Shown one piece after another: positions 46,401 through 56,900 of a stretch of DNA of 64,000 nucleotides. The notes beneath the pieces were generated by a model. It saw only the letters and a list, made by a program, of their open reading frames with translations, ran no database searches and had not been told where the DNA came from. The position numbers were made by a program, and so were the translations under genes. Origin of the DNA: Corylus avellana (taxonomy: Eukaryota; Streptophyta; Magnoliopsida; Fagales; Betulaceae); contig NC_081551.1 of the NCBI RefSeq assembly GCF_901000735.1, forward strand, positions 15,374,906 to 15,438,905, read 5' to 3'. The number at the start of each line of letters is the position of its first letter. Position 1 is the stretch's first letter.

Positions 46401-47284
46401 TTTTTTGTGGAAGGCGTGCAATGACATACTTCCTACAGAGAATAACCTTTTTAAGAGAGGAGTCACTCAAGACCCTTTGTGTCCTCTTTATGGCTTGGAA
46501 AACGAAACAATGGAGCATTCCCTATGGACTTGTCCATCAGCTAGGGATGTGTGGTATGATTGCTCACTAAGAATCCAGAAGTGCACGCCAGATGATGACC
46601 TTTTAAGGAAAATCTTCATGAAATTGCATGAGAAGCTTGGGGAGGACGATCTACAAGATGTTGTCATTACCGCGAGGAACATATGGTTGAAGTGTAACGG
46701 TTGTTTTTGGAGGAGAATTTCTTGCCCCTGCGACTATAGTCAGAAGAGCGAAGGACCAGATAGAAGCAATAAATTCGGTAGATCAAGTGCGTAGAAATCA
46801 GCTTTTTAAACACAGAGCTGTTGAGGAAGTAAATTGGAAACCACCGGTGCTAGGCTCACTAAAGGTAAACTGGGATGCTGGCCTCGACAAAAATAGGGGA
46901 GTAGTGGGAGTGGGGGTTGTAGCCCATGACCACACAGGTACTCTGATTGCTGCTTTCTATTGCTCCCTACCAGCAACTTTGGATCCATCGTCGGTAGAAG
47001 CATATGCAGCGTGGAAGATGGCCGAGTTTGTCATGAATATGGGCTTTCGCAAAATCCAAGTGGAAGGTGACTCGCTCAAGGTTATACAAGCCCTACAAGA
47101 AGATTCAATTTGCAGGGGGAGCTACGGACGCCTAGTGGAGGACACGAAACTTATGTTAAACACTTCTTGGGAGGCTAGACATGTCCGAAGAACATGCAAC
47201 GAAGTAGCTCATCACTTAGCTAGATATGCTTTGAGTTGTAGTGCTGAACAATTGTGGCATTTTGAGTGTCCATCTTGTATTTAG
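43433..47284 (+). pseudogene. LINE ORF2 (endonuclease, RT, RNase H), broken
   Basis: It begins 'MNILSWNCQ', the usual start of the apurinic endonuclease domain (43433 to about 44080). Reverse transcriptase is partial: 'NAFIPGKLITNNILVAFE' at about 44850, 'GIRQGDPLS' at about 45140 and 'FADDSLLFC' at about 45290 in another frame. The zf-RVT domain ('VFLWKACNDILPT', about 46390) and an RNase H domain ('LKVNWDAGLDKNRGVVG' to the stop at 47284) follow. The N-terminal RT segment that normally carries 'KAPGPDG' is missing; the junction near 44775-44800 lies within a repeated 'tgcaccctttg', which fits a repeat-mediated deletion. Confidence 0.88.
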
Positions 47285-47466
47285 GAGTTTGTTTTTGCTG
47301 AGCAAGAGTCTGCTTAATTAATACAAGCCTGGAGTACCATTTCAAAAAAAAAAAAGAAAAAAAAAAAAAAGAAAAAAAAAAGCTACCCTTCTCTTTATAT
47401 ATAGCTTGATCTAATCACTCTCACGATTGCACTAGTCTCTTTGACCTTTGTGCGAGCGTGTCTGTA

Positions 47467-47598
47467 ATGGCTATATTTTCTCATCCTGGAGTGCCATCGG
47501 TAACTTTCTTGTCTTTGACTGATCAGCCATGGGGGGTGAGATTCAGTCCGACAGACGAGGAAATCGTGCTCCGGTACTTGAGGCCAAAGATATATTGA
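47467..47598 (+). pseudogene. Truncated NAC gene, 43 codons
   Basis: ATG 47467 opens a 43-codon frame whose second half reads 'WGVRFSPTDEEIVLRYLRPK', the canonical start of a NAC domain with an intact T-D-E-E. It ends at TGA 47596-47598, and what follows is GC-rich repeat DNA with no further NAC sequence. A TATA-like 'tttatatatag' (about 47394-47404) and a 60-bp leader lie upstream, so the promoter may still be present. A 15-bp word 'tgatcagccatgggg' within the frame recurs (14 of 15) immediately at the break point (47520 and 47596), which suggests slippage or template switching at the truncation. Confidence 0.8.
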
Positions 47599-47912
47599 TC
47601 AGCCATGGGTAGCTTGCAGCCACCCCATAGGGGTTGGGGGTGGCCAGGGGTGGCAGCCCCACCGCTAGTCACCCCTTCAACTTTTTCGATTTTTTTTTTT
47701 AAGAAATGAATTTTTAAATTAAATTAATAAAAAAAAATTATTATGCTGACATGGCAAAACGATGCATTTTGATGGGACTAATGGGGGTTACAAAAATTTA
47801 ACTGTAGGAATTTTATTGTCATTTCAATTGACCTAAGGAGTAAATTTTCAAAAAAAAAAAAAAAAAAATTTAGAGATTTTTTAATTTTAGCGGGTTAACT
47901 CAGGGACTTATT
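47599..47912. other. GC-rich repeat and AT-rich DNA
   Basis: 47620-47690 is another 'ggccacccc' block. The rest is A/T-rich with a resemblance to foldback MITE interiors. No gene is seen. Confidence 0.5.
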
Positions 47913-48159
47913 ATACATTTTAAGGGTGTCAAAAATTACCGGGAAACCGGGGAGCAGGTTCCGGTTTCGGTTGGAAAAAATTAAAAACCGGGGACCCCAG
48001 CCCGGTCCTGGTTTTAACCGGGAATACTGGAACCGGGTCTATATATGTAATAATATTTTTTTAATATATATATATTTGGTTTTTATTTTTACTTTAGGGT
48101 TTTCTTTCTCTCGTCTCTTTCTCTCTTTCACTTCCACTTCCATCTCCCTTTCTCTACCT

Positions 48160-48710
48160 CTGTCTCTCTCACTTCCAAGAACTGGCCACAAGACAAAGTA
48201 AACCCTAGGGAGCACGGTCTTCCAAGCGGAGAGATAGTCCCTGCTACCGCTCTTCCCATTGAGATTGTACATCGCTGAGCTCACGTCCATCGAGACCGTG
48301 AGCAAGTTTGAGCGCGTCAAAGCTGTAGACTGACTTGACGAGATCGGAGAGGAGGGCGCACGTTGAGCTCCAGGCAGCCCCTGTGCGCTTTATGGGCTTC
48401 TTTGCTTCAGTCTCGTCAATTTGGTGTTGATGTTTTTTGTTTTGGTTGATTGGGTGAGATCTGTTTCCTTCTAGATCTAAGTTTTGTTGATTTTCTTGTT
48501 TCAATCTCTGTCGTTGGGTTATGTGGTTTTAGATTTGAAATTGATGCGGATGAGTTTTGGAATTTGATAAATTCAATTTGTGATTTGGGATCTATGTGAA
48601 TTTTTTTTTGTTGGTTTTGTAGATATTTGAGAATTTTTATCTGTCGAAAGCTTTTTTTTTTTTTTTCTTCTTCCTTTAATCTTCTATTGCAGCTAGTTTT
48701 GTGATTTAGA
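48160..48710 (+). other. Captured segment, EF-1alpha leader and other sequence
   Basis: About 48440-48710 looks like a plant 5' UTR intron (T-rich, 'gatctgtttccttctagatc', ending in 'attgcag' and 'gatttag') placed directly before the EF-1alpha start codon. 48200-48400 is GC-richer and may derive from a different gene; a frame of 86 codons is open there on the minus strand, without a domain I can name. Confidence 0.5.
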
Positions 48711-48780
48711 ATGGGTAAAGAGAAGGTTCACATTAACATCGTCGTCATCGGCCATGTCGACTCCGGCAAGTCGACCACCC
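48711..48780 (+). pseudogene. EF-1alpha first 23 codons, captured in hAT
   Basis: The frame from ATG 48711 reads 'MGKEKVHINIVVIGHVDSGK' and then S-T-T. This is the invariant N-terminus of eukaryotic elongation factor 1-alpha including the G1 loop GHVDSGKS. It then leaves EF-1alpha sequence and meets a stop one codon later. Codons are GC-ending and unlike the AT-rich surroundings. It cannot make a working factor. Confidence 0.95.
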
Positions 48781-48981
48781 CATAAGCCACAAAAAAAAAT
48801 TCTTAAAAAACCGGTTACCCGGTCCGGAAAACCGAGGGAAACCGGAACCGGCCGGTAACCAGGACCCGGTTTCCAGTTCCGGTTTCCCAAACTAGGAACC
48901 GAGATACCCTGGTTCCGGTTCCGGTTCTGATTTTGGCCAAAAACCGGGAAACTAGACCGGGTTGACACCCCTAATACATTT

Positions 48982-49611
48982 ACCCAATAAATAATTATGG
49001 ATTCCATCTTAAGGAGTGGTGTTCTCACAATGCTACATGTGATCATCCAATACAATGAGATTTTGACCTTGAAAATCTCACTCTTAAATGTATCAAAATG
49101 ATGTCTACTTCACATCTAAGTTCATGACCCTCTAAGAATTGAGTCAATGCAATAAGTAGTCTTGAGTTCACGTTATTATTTTGATAATGTTATAAAAGAA
49201 TAACAATTCATGTGTCCTATTCAGTGCATTGTATCAGCATTAACATATCAATTTGAAGTCTCTATTTCATATAATCAAGACAGATAATCATAATTGATAT
49301 GTTACAGTCTTATCAAATGGAATGCCTAATTTAATTATTGACTACGAACAAGGATTTATAAGTTACAAGGTTCATGGTTTAAGATCTTCTACGTAACAAT
49401 CTCACTAACACGCCTTAAATTATATTCAATACAACTTGTGGACCCTTTTTTTTTTTCTTTTTTTTTCTAATTATATGATAAATAATAATCATTTGAAGCA
49501 TACATGTAAACAGAGTTATATGCCAACAATGTTCATTAAATAAACAACTTTATTTAATTAAAATTAAAATGTCATATAAACTAATTAGACTTTAGGGCAT
49601 AAACCTTAACA
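48982..49611 (-). mobile_element. Copia-type LTR-like repeat, copy 1
   Basis: It is collinear with 58445-58872 plus 61386-61513. On the minus strand it starts TGTTAAGGTTTATGCCCTAAA, a common start of plant copia LTRs. No matching second LTR or target duplication is seen. The left end abuts the hAT element. Confidence 0.6.
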
Positions 49612-50364
49612 GTCGAACTACCTCCATTAATGGCCATGGACCACTTGTCAAATTGTGATTGGACTCGACATGACATGCCATTAAATTATTGGACGAAAGT
49701 GGCGACTACGCTTATAAGATGTCCACCATTTCCGATATTATTTGAAACCGAAAGACTTCCTTAAACCATGGTTACCAAAAAAGTAATAACCCTAATCAGG
49801 AGGACATTATTATATATATATTTTTTTTGTCTAAGAGTGGACAAGACAAAAATAAAAAAATAAAAAAATGCATGTGATAATCATGGTTGCTATTGGCCCA
49901 CCTCCTCAGCCATGGGTTGGTGTGATTCTTTGATACGACAAATTGACCACACAATCATGTCGTTTAAGAAATGGAATTTCGATCAGACCAGCTCGCACGT
50001 GCAGCTCTTGCCCTTCAACACGAGTCCAAATCCAAGCTCTGCTTTGGTGAAGGAGATGGTGAAATCAATCACTTTTTCTCTCATCTTTCTTTGTCCAAAT
50101 CCATTTAATTCAATTTACTACTTTATGCTTTATAAGCTATTTATTATTATCATTATTTTTGGCTTAAAGATCGATCCTACTTTATGTTCTTTAATGTTGT
50201 CCTTGATCATCTTTTTATGGTACTTTATTTTTATTATTATTTGAGCATTTGTGTGTTACTTAATTTAGATTAAAATACATAAGCGTCTTATTCAAATAAA
50301 TAGCCCACTCACATTGGGCTAGCTCAAGTAGTAAACGTGAAAAAAGAAAAAAAAGCACATGTAC

Positions 50365-50590
50365 AGCCTGTTTGGAATTGCGTTCGAGAAATATAGCTTT
50401 TAAGTTAAAAAGAGCTTTTGGGCAAAAGCTTCATTTTTAAGTTTTTGCCAAAAGTGCGTTTCAACCATTTTTAGGTTTTTTGAACCCTTAAAAGCGCTTT
50501 AAATTTTTTTACCAAACAAATACTTTTTTCTTCAAACGGATTTTTTTAATGTTAAAAGCACTTTTAGGCCTCTCAAACGCAATCGTAGTA
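50365..50590. mobile_element. MITE family 'CAAACGCAAT', copy 2
   Basis: It begins near 'gtttggaattgcgttcg' and ends near 'tctcaaacgcaatc', which are approximate inverted complements. The interior words ('aaaagcgcttt', 'accaaacaaatac') are shared with copies at 33866 and 52430. Confidence 0.65.
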
Positions 50591-52367
50591 AAAAATACAC
50601 AAAAGAAAAAAGCTCTCCATTCGCATGTTGACTAAAGAATTGACTAGCTCAATCATATATGAGTTTAAGTTAATAATAATAATAAAAACAAAAAAAACAA
50701 AAACTAAATTTGATTCTCTCTTTTTTTTTGGGGGGAATAATAAAAATAGATAAAAAAAAATAATATTTTAAATTAAACAGTAAAAACATATGGCTAAAAT
50801 GCTAAACTGGATGTAAGTGCTTTAAAACGCTAGTAACTAAAATAAAAATAAAAGATAAAAAAGATATTCTTTAACTAAATTTTAAGTAAATATTTACTGT
50901 CTTTCCTTACATGAACATGTAAAAATAAATAAATAAATAAAATTACTGTACCAAATGTAAATGCTACATTAAAATAGTTTTATAATACTAGGTCAATGTT
51001 GAATCTTCTTGTAATTTGGCTCACAAATTAAATATAAAGAAAATGAAAATGTAATTCATTGCTCTTAGTATCTAATGGGACTATCAGAACTTCAAACAAA
51101 AAAAAAAGAAAAAAAAAAGGATTGTTGTGCCTTTGTGAGACTTCTACTAAATGAACTGTGACTGTTTTTAATTATTAGAAATTGGTGATGGAAAATACAC
51201 ATTTGCTTTATAGCACAACTACAATAATTCATAGATAATATTTCTACCATTATTGTGTTTTGTTTATATTCAAAAATTTATCAAAGTATGAAGTATGGCT
51301 AGTCAAATATAGTAATTTCTTCTTTGATTTCATGGAGCTATTGGCTGATGACCAATCCTTCCTTCATTTGCATTTATAGTTGTCTAAGCAAATTAATAAA
51401 GCTCCAAAATGTTATGGGATGATGTTTGGCAAAAGTGTAATGCTACAAGCCCCTCTCAAAAGTGCACAAATTCTTAAATGTATGTTCTTTAAAGTGACCG
51501 TAAAAGTTATTATTGAATTTTAAATTTAATGATGATTTTTATTATCAAGTTAAAAAGTGTTTACTTGAGGGTAAGCATTTCTCTTGACAAAATAGTAAAG
51601 AAAACAACTTGGTTACTTCATCTCAAATTGTGATATGATACAATCTTATAGACTACATGTAACGTCTCACCCCAATGACACTCAATATTGTCTACTTTTA
51701 GCTCATTCAAACCAAACTTTGGACCGATAGGTTACCGTCCTAATACTAACCATCACGACTTTTAAAATGAGTTGATATCAAGAAGGGTGAGAGTATACAT
51801 ATAAGCACATTTTCATCTCTAGACTATGTGTGACATTATGTAAGACTTCACTCCAAGTGGTATAATATTGTTTGCTTTAGGCTAAGCCCGCACGGTTTTA
51901 TTATTAAATTTACTCCAAAAAGTCTCATGCTATTTAAAGAAAGAATGCTCTATATAAATACATACCTTTTTTTTCCAGCCCGACTGTATGAGACACCACA
52001 CACACTACATAAATAGACGAATGTAGTAAGAGAGTTCAAACTTAAGATCTCGTGATTGCAGCGTCTCCTTGTAGCGCAATTCTTTTAGTTTTCAAGATTA
52101 AAAATTATTATTTTGTGATGCCTTTCTAAGGCATGGCGTACTAATTTCTTTTTCTTTTTCTTTTTTCTTCCTAGAAATGCCTAAATTATTCTTTAAAAAT
52201 TATAAAAAATGTAAAAATAAAAAATAAAAAATCTTCATTTATTAATAATTTTAGGGACAAGTTGAGCATTTTAAAAATTAACTAAGCTTGCTTTTACTTG
52301 TGCTATTTTTCATCCATTTCAACTCCAAATGCCCTTTTTCATGTTAATTAAACATTTAAGAAAATTA

Positions 52368-52370
<3 letters not shown>

Positions 52371-52411
<41 letters not shown>
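52371..52411. repeat. (AT)n microsatellite
   Basis: About 40 bp of alternating TA. Confidence 0.95.
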
Positions 52412-52415
<4 letters not shown>

Positions 52416-52429
52416 TATTGTTTTGAGAA

Positions 52430-52655
52430 TGTTCGGAATTACATTTGAGAAATAGAGCTTTTAAACCAAAATAAGCTTTTCAACAAAAGCTTCATTTTTA
52501 AACTTTTACCAAAAGTGTTTTTTTTTTTTACTATTTTTAAGTTTTTTGGACCTTTAAAAGCGCTTTTAATTTTTTTACCAAACGAATACATTTTTTTTCA
52601 AATAAACTTTTTGAGTATTAAAAGTACTTTTAAATTCCTAAAATGCAATCTCAAA
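52430..52655. mobile_element. MITE family 'CAAACGCAAT', copy 3
   Basis: The left part 'gttcggaattacatttgag' and the right part 'aaaatgcaatctcaaac' correspond to the ends of copy 2. This copy has more changes. Confidence 0.6.
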
Positions 52656-52799
52656 CATACTTGAAAGGTAATGTCAATTACCAAGCTAAGCCATGGCCCA
52701 TGTAAAATATTCATGCGTGGAGAATGCGTTTGGTGACGTGTGTTGGTATGAACAAGCCGTAGAGGATTCCAGGCGAGTTATATGAAAATGTTAAATTTA

Positions 52800-52967
52800 G
52801 ACGACTGAAAAAGCAAGGAGTCAACAAAGGTGGCTCCTCCGTCTCCTATCTCGACTGTACAAAGGTGGCTCCTCTGCCTTATCGCTTCGGTTTTTCATCC
52901 TCCACAGCCTTATCGCGTCCGATTCTTTTATCCGTGAATCCGAAGGCCTTGCCGGACCTTCAATCAG
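52800..52967 (+). other. Probable 5' UTR exon of the CRCK3-like kinase
   Basis: A GC-richer segment with two copies of 'aaaggtggctcctc' (about 52827 and 52860) ends in a good splice donor CAG/GTATGAG at 52967. The matching acceptor 'atcatttag' ends at 53956, ten bases before the start codon. The transcription start is not determinable. Confidence 0.5.
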
Positions 52968-53965
52968 GTATGAGAGCTGTCACAGTTCCATCTTTTTGTT
53001 TAGATCAATTCCTGTTGGGCTTTAATTTTCTGTGTAAACTTTTTTTTTTTTTTTTGGTGGCTAGAACTTCTGTTGAATTGGGTATTTGTTACTAGGCTTT
53101 AATTCGTGAAATGGGATTGACTGCTTATTTTCTTGTGGGATATTTGACTAATTCTTTTTTTGTTGTGTGTAAAAGTTTGAGAAATGAGAGATGATTCTCA
53201 CTGTTGAAGTTTCTGTTTCTGTCTATGTAAAAAACTAGCTACTGATCGGAAATTTAGTAAAGGGAGTTAAGTGTGATAGTAACTTTTGAGATGGTGTTTC
53301 ATTTTAATTGAGTGCATATGCAGTGGCTGTTGTGCCTACTTTTTTGATTCTTTTTCGATTTGGTGAACTGGGTGGTGAAAGCTTTTGCTTGAATTGTCCA
53401 GAGATAGTCAGAGATTGAGCTTACATGTATAGAGCACTTTGAAACTAATTTAACTTACATGTACAGTATGCATTTTGAAGACTTGAAACTCATTTCTAAG
53501 TTCCTTTTTTTTTTGTTGGGGTTTTAGCTATACTGCAATTTGGTAAATTGGGTCTTGAAGTTTGGTATTGACTTTGAGAAATTGAACTTGCCTTGTTGAA
53601 GCTATTTGAAGCCTCGGGTTGAAGTTCTCAGGAGCTGTTGGACTTTCAACTCCCTGTCGGGCTTTTTCTCCATTGTCAATTTGCTGAACCTCATCGAAGC
53701 ATTGGGTTGACTTTCATTATGACAGTCGAAAGATTAGAGCACTTGAGCCCTTGAAGTCAAAAGATTAAAGTACAGGCTTTGTGTTTCTATCTCTCTTCCT
53801 ATCCGAGTTATACATCATGGCTTTGGTGTAATTGATACGGAATCCTGGCTGAATATTTAGGTTCTGTGGGATACGGGTTTCTGTTAATGTATCTCCCTTT
53901 CTGGCCGTGCCTAGTAGTAACTAACAGAACTTAGCGATGCTTTCGTTATCATTTAGTTCTCGAAA

Positions 53966-56900
53966 ATGGAAATCAAGTACATTATCTTGTTGAGAATGGA
54001 TTTTGTGGTGTTAATTCTGTTGCTATTGGTGCAACTGCCAAGACTGTTTGCCTCTGAATTTGTCCAGACAAAGGTTTGTGGTGCTGATCGCTTAGCCTAT
54101 TCATATTCTAATGGCTATGAACTGTTTTACATAAATAGGGATGCGGTTGACAAAGCTTTGTTTTGTGAGGCCCTCCACTATTATCATGCAAATGGTTGCA
54201 TATTCGAGGAATACCTTGCAATTAATCACTGTGAATTGGACCTTTCATCAGGTATGCACCAATTTGAACTTTTGGTTCCAGTTTTTGGTTTAAACATGTA
54301 GTTTTAAAATCATAGTAGACTTCTACCTTTATAGAGCATTGTCAGAATTTGGAGCAAGATTCTAAGGACCTTTATCAAGTGTTACTGTTTTCGCAGCTGA
54401 ATTGGTCGTTAAGATGGGAAGAAAACTTTTGCAAGTGGATGCAACAAAAAAAGCGACAGTCCACTCTCCGATGAATGATCACCATAAGCCCAAAGCTATG
54501 CCATACCCAACAATAGTTGGCTTGGCAACAACTGGAGGTTTGGTTGTGTGTTGCATTTTTCTCTGCACCTGCTTTCAGAGGAAAAGGAAAGCAACCACCG
54601 CCCACACTGTTCTTGCTAAGGACCCACACTCAAGTGAGTACAATTTTTTAATCTAAAATGATGATTGGAAATTTTCTAACCATGAACCTCTTTGGCTAAG
54701 CTTCCGAATTATATGAAGTTTTTAATTTTGGATGACCAAAAGCAAGAGTCAATAAAAGTTTTTCTCAAACTTGTATATTTAGACTATCTACAGTGTTTTG
54801 TAATTATGGTATTATTCTCTTCATTGTTCAACCTTTGTGAGCTTGATCTGACGAATTGTTCTTGGTTTCTTCTTAACTCTATAATTGACACATGAATACT
54901 TTTGTTCTTGCAGCGGATTCGATTTCTTCTGCTGATGTAAATCCTGCTCCTGAAAAGATTCCAGCCAGTCCATATCGGTTGCCAATACCGCCTAGCCCTA
55001 GATTTTCATTGTCTCCAAAACTAACTAGACTGGGATCATTACATCTCACATTGAATCAGGTTTCCAGAGCAACCAACAATTTCTCACCATCATCACGAAT
55101 TGGTGAAGGAGGCTTTGGAACTGTCTACAAGGCCCAGCTAGAAGGTGGCCTGGTGGTTGCCATTAAACGAGCGAAGAAGGTAGCGTTGGTTCCTTAAATG
55201 TTGTTGAATGTACTACTAATGCAATATCACATCTGCTGCGTGAAAATTTCAAAAGTTGATATTTAATTAGTATAATGTATGTTATGGGTAATCCAGAAGA
55301 AATTGTTTCGACCTTTGAACTATATGATGTGGTAGAATGTTAAAATCAAGATAAGGGTAGCCACTTTTTGATTAGAACTGGATAGCTTTGTGCATTTAGC
55401 AAAGGAAACATAATTGAGTGGGATAAATTTGTGCATTTACCAACTCCATACAATATTATTAAACTAAAATGCAAATTCCTCTTGTGTTTTGTTTAGTAGG
55501 ATATTTTGTGCTTTTAACATCCTTTCAACGTGAGAGAGCAATGACATTTAAGCAAATTATGACTGTTAGAAGCTAGTCATTTTGTGCAATAAGCTTTGAC
55601 CTAACAAGAAACCATATTCTTCCCTGTTTTGTTTTCATCAAGGAATGGACTAGGCACAAACTTACTGGGTATTCTGTTTGGCTGGGTGGAACAGACTAGG
55701 GTGGTTTGAATCACACCATTGGTGGAAGCTTAAAGTATAAATAGTTGTGCCTAATGGCCAATGAAAGAGAGTGATATATTTTGCACATTGTGTCTAATAG
55801 GAATGAAATATGCTAAACTTGTACGTGGTTCAAATTTTACTGCAGAAAAAGAGGTTGCTTAAATTGTGCCCATGTCATTTTAAGGTTAATTTGGCTTTAC
55901 AATGAAATGCTGAAAGGAATTTCAGTTATCATATCATGTCATTGGTTCTATCAAGTGATTCAATATATATAATTCTGAACTATTTTCTTTGTTTTAACAT
56001 GAAAATTTTGGATAGGAACTCTTTGAGAATCTGCGAAATGAATTCAGTAGTGAAATTGAACTTCTGGCCAAAATAGATCATCGGAATCTGGTGAAATTAC
56101 TAGGTTATATTGACAGAGGAAATGAACGCCTTATCATCACAGAGTATGTGCCAAACGGTACTCTAAGAGAACATTTGGATGGTAAGATTACTTAATCATA
56201 AGATTGGAAAATATCTTAATCCAGATAACAACATTGATGACAACTGTTTTGTTGCTATTACTGGCAGGTCAGCGTGGAAGAATCCTGGATTTCAATCAAC
56301 GACTTGAAATTGCCATCGATGTTGCTCATGGACTTACTTATCTCCATTTATATGGAGGTGAAAATTTTTCGTTTAGTTGATTTGTTTCTTTGATCATCAT
56401 AACTCTGCAGACTAATCAAAGAAATAGTCCTTTTACTGGTAATGAAGATGACCAATGAAGTTTCTTGGTTCAAGTTAGAATCATGATTTCATGAAACTTC
56501 ATGCGGCTTAAGCTATGTTCCTCTCTTCCTCTCCCAGACTTGCCTTTTGGGTGCATGCCTGATAACATTTGTCCAATGCATATCTTATTCCAACAAGCCT
56601 ATAATTTGGGATGTGATTTACACAATTTTCGTGTGTTCATCCAACATAAATATCTTATTGCATATGTCATTTCTTTATGTTTGTGATTCTAATTGGCACC
56701 TAACCTCTTGCTTATTTTTCTATAGAGAAGCAAATTATCCATCGAGACGTGAAATCATCCAATATTCTTCTCACAGAGAACATGAGAGCCAAAGTGGCCG
56801 ATTTTGGATTCGCAAGGCTTGGTCCAGTGGAGTCTGATCAAACACATATTTCTACCAAAGTGAAGGGGACAGTTGGTTACCTAGATCCTGAGTACATGAG

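Larger units (their letters stand above)
41760..47381 (+). mobile_element. L1-type LINE, nearly complete, inactivated
   Basis: A 5' leader (about 41760-41899) is followed by ORF1 (41900-43265), ORF2 (43433-47284), a short 3' end and an A-rich tail (47344-47381). Both ORFs have several stops and frameshifts, and ORF2 has an internal deletion near 44790. No target duplication could be identified with confidence; the sequence after the tail is the upstream region of a NAC gene fragment. Confidence 0.88.
47921..48973. mobile_element. hAT element, 1053 bp, carrying gene fragments
   Basis: The ends TAAGGGTGTCAAAAA and GGTTGACACCCCTA form the TIR, with a perfect 8-bp duplication ATACATTT (47913-47920 and 48974-48981). 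Subterminal 'accgggaaacc'/'ggttccggtt' repeats occur on both sides (47936-48040 and 48805-48960). Between them lie about 750 bp of mixed-composition DNA that includes an EF-1alpha start (48711-48780). No transposase is present. Confidence 0.93.
49612..52790. other. Intergenic; two MITE copies, AT microsatellite
   Basis: Copies of one MITE family lie at about 50365-50590 and 52430-52655. Both have 'gaaatatagcttttaa'-like left parts and 'aacgcaatc' right parts. An (AT)n run is at 52371-52411. A frame of 110 codons at 49912 ends in low-complexity hydrophobic sequence and has no domain. No gene is supported. Confidence 0.5.

Noticed and set aside
48711..48780. A functional EF-1alpha gene
   Set aside because: Only 23 codons are present. 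The rest is replaced by transposon end sequence and a stop follows at once.
52865..53095. 76-codon ORF upstream of the kinase
   Set aside because: It crosses the strong splice donor at 52967 into intron sequence. The first part is better explained as a 5' UTR exon.
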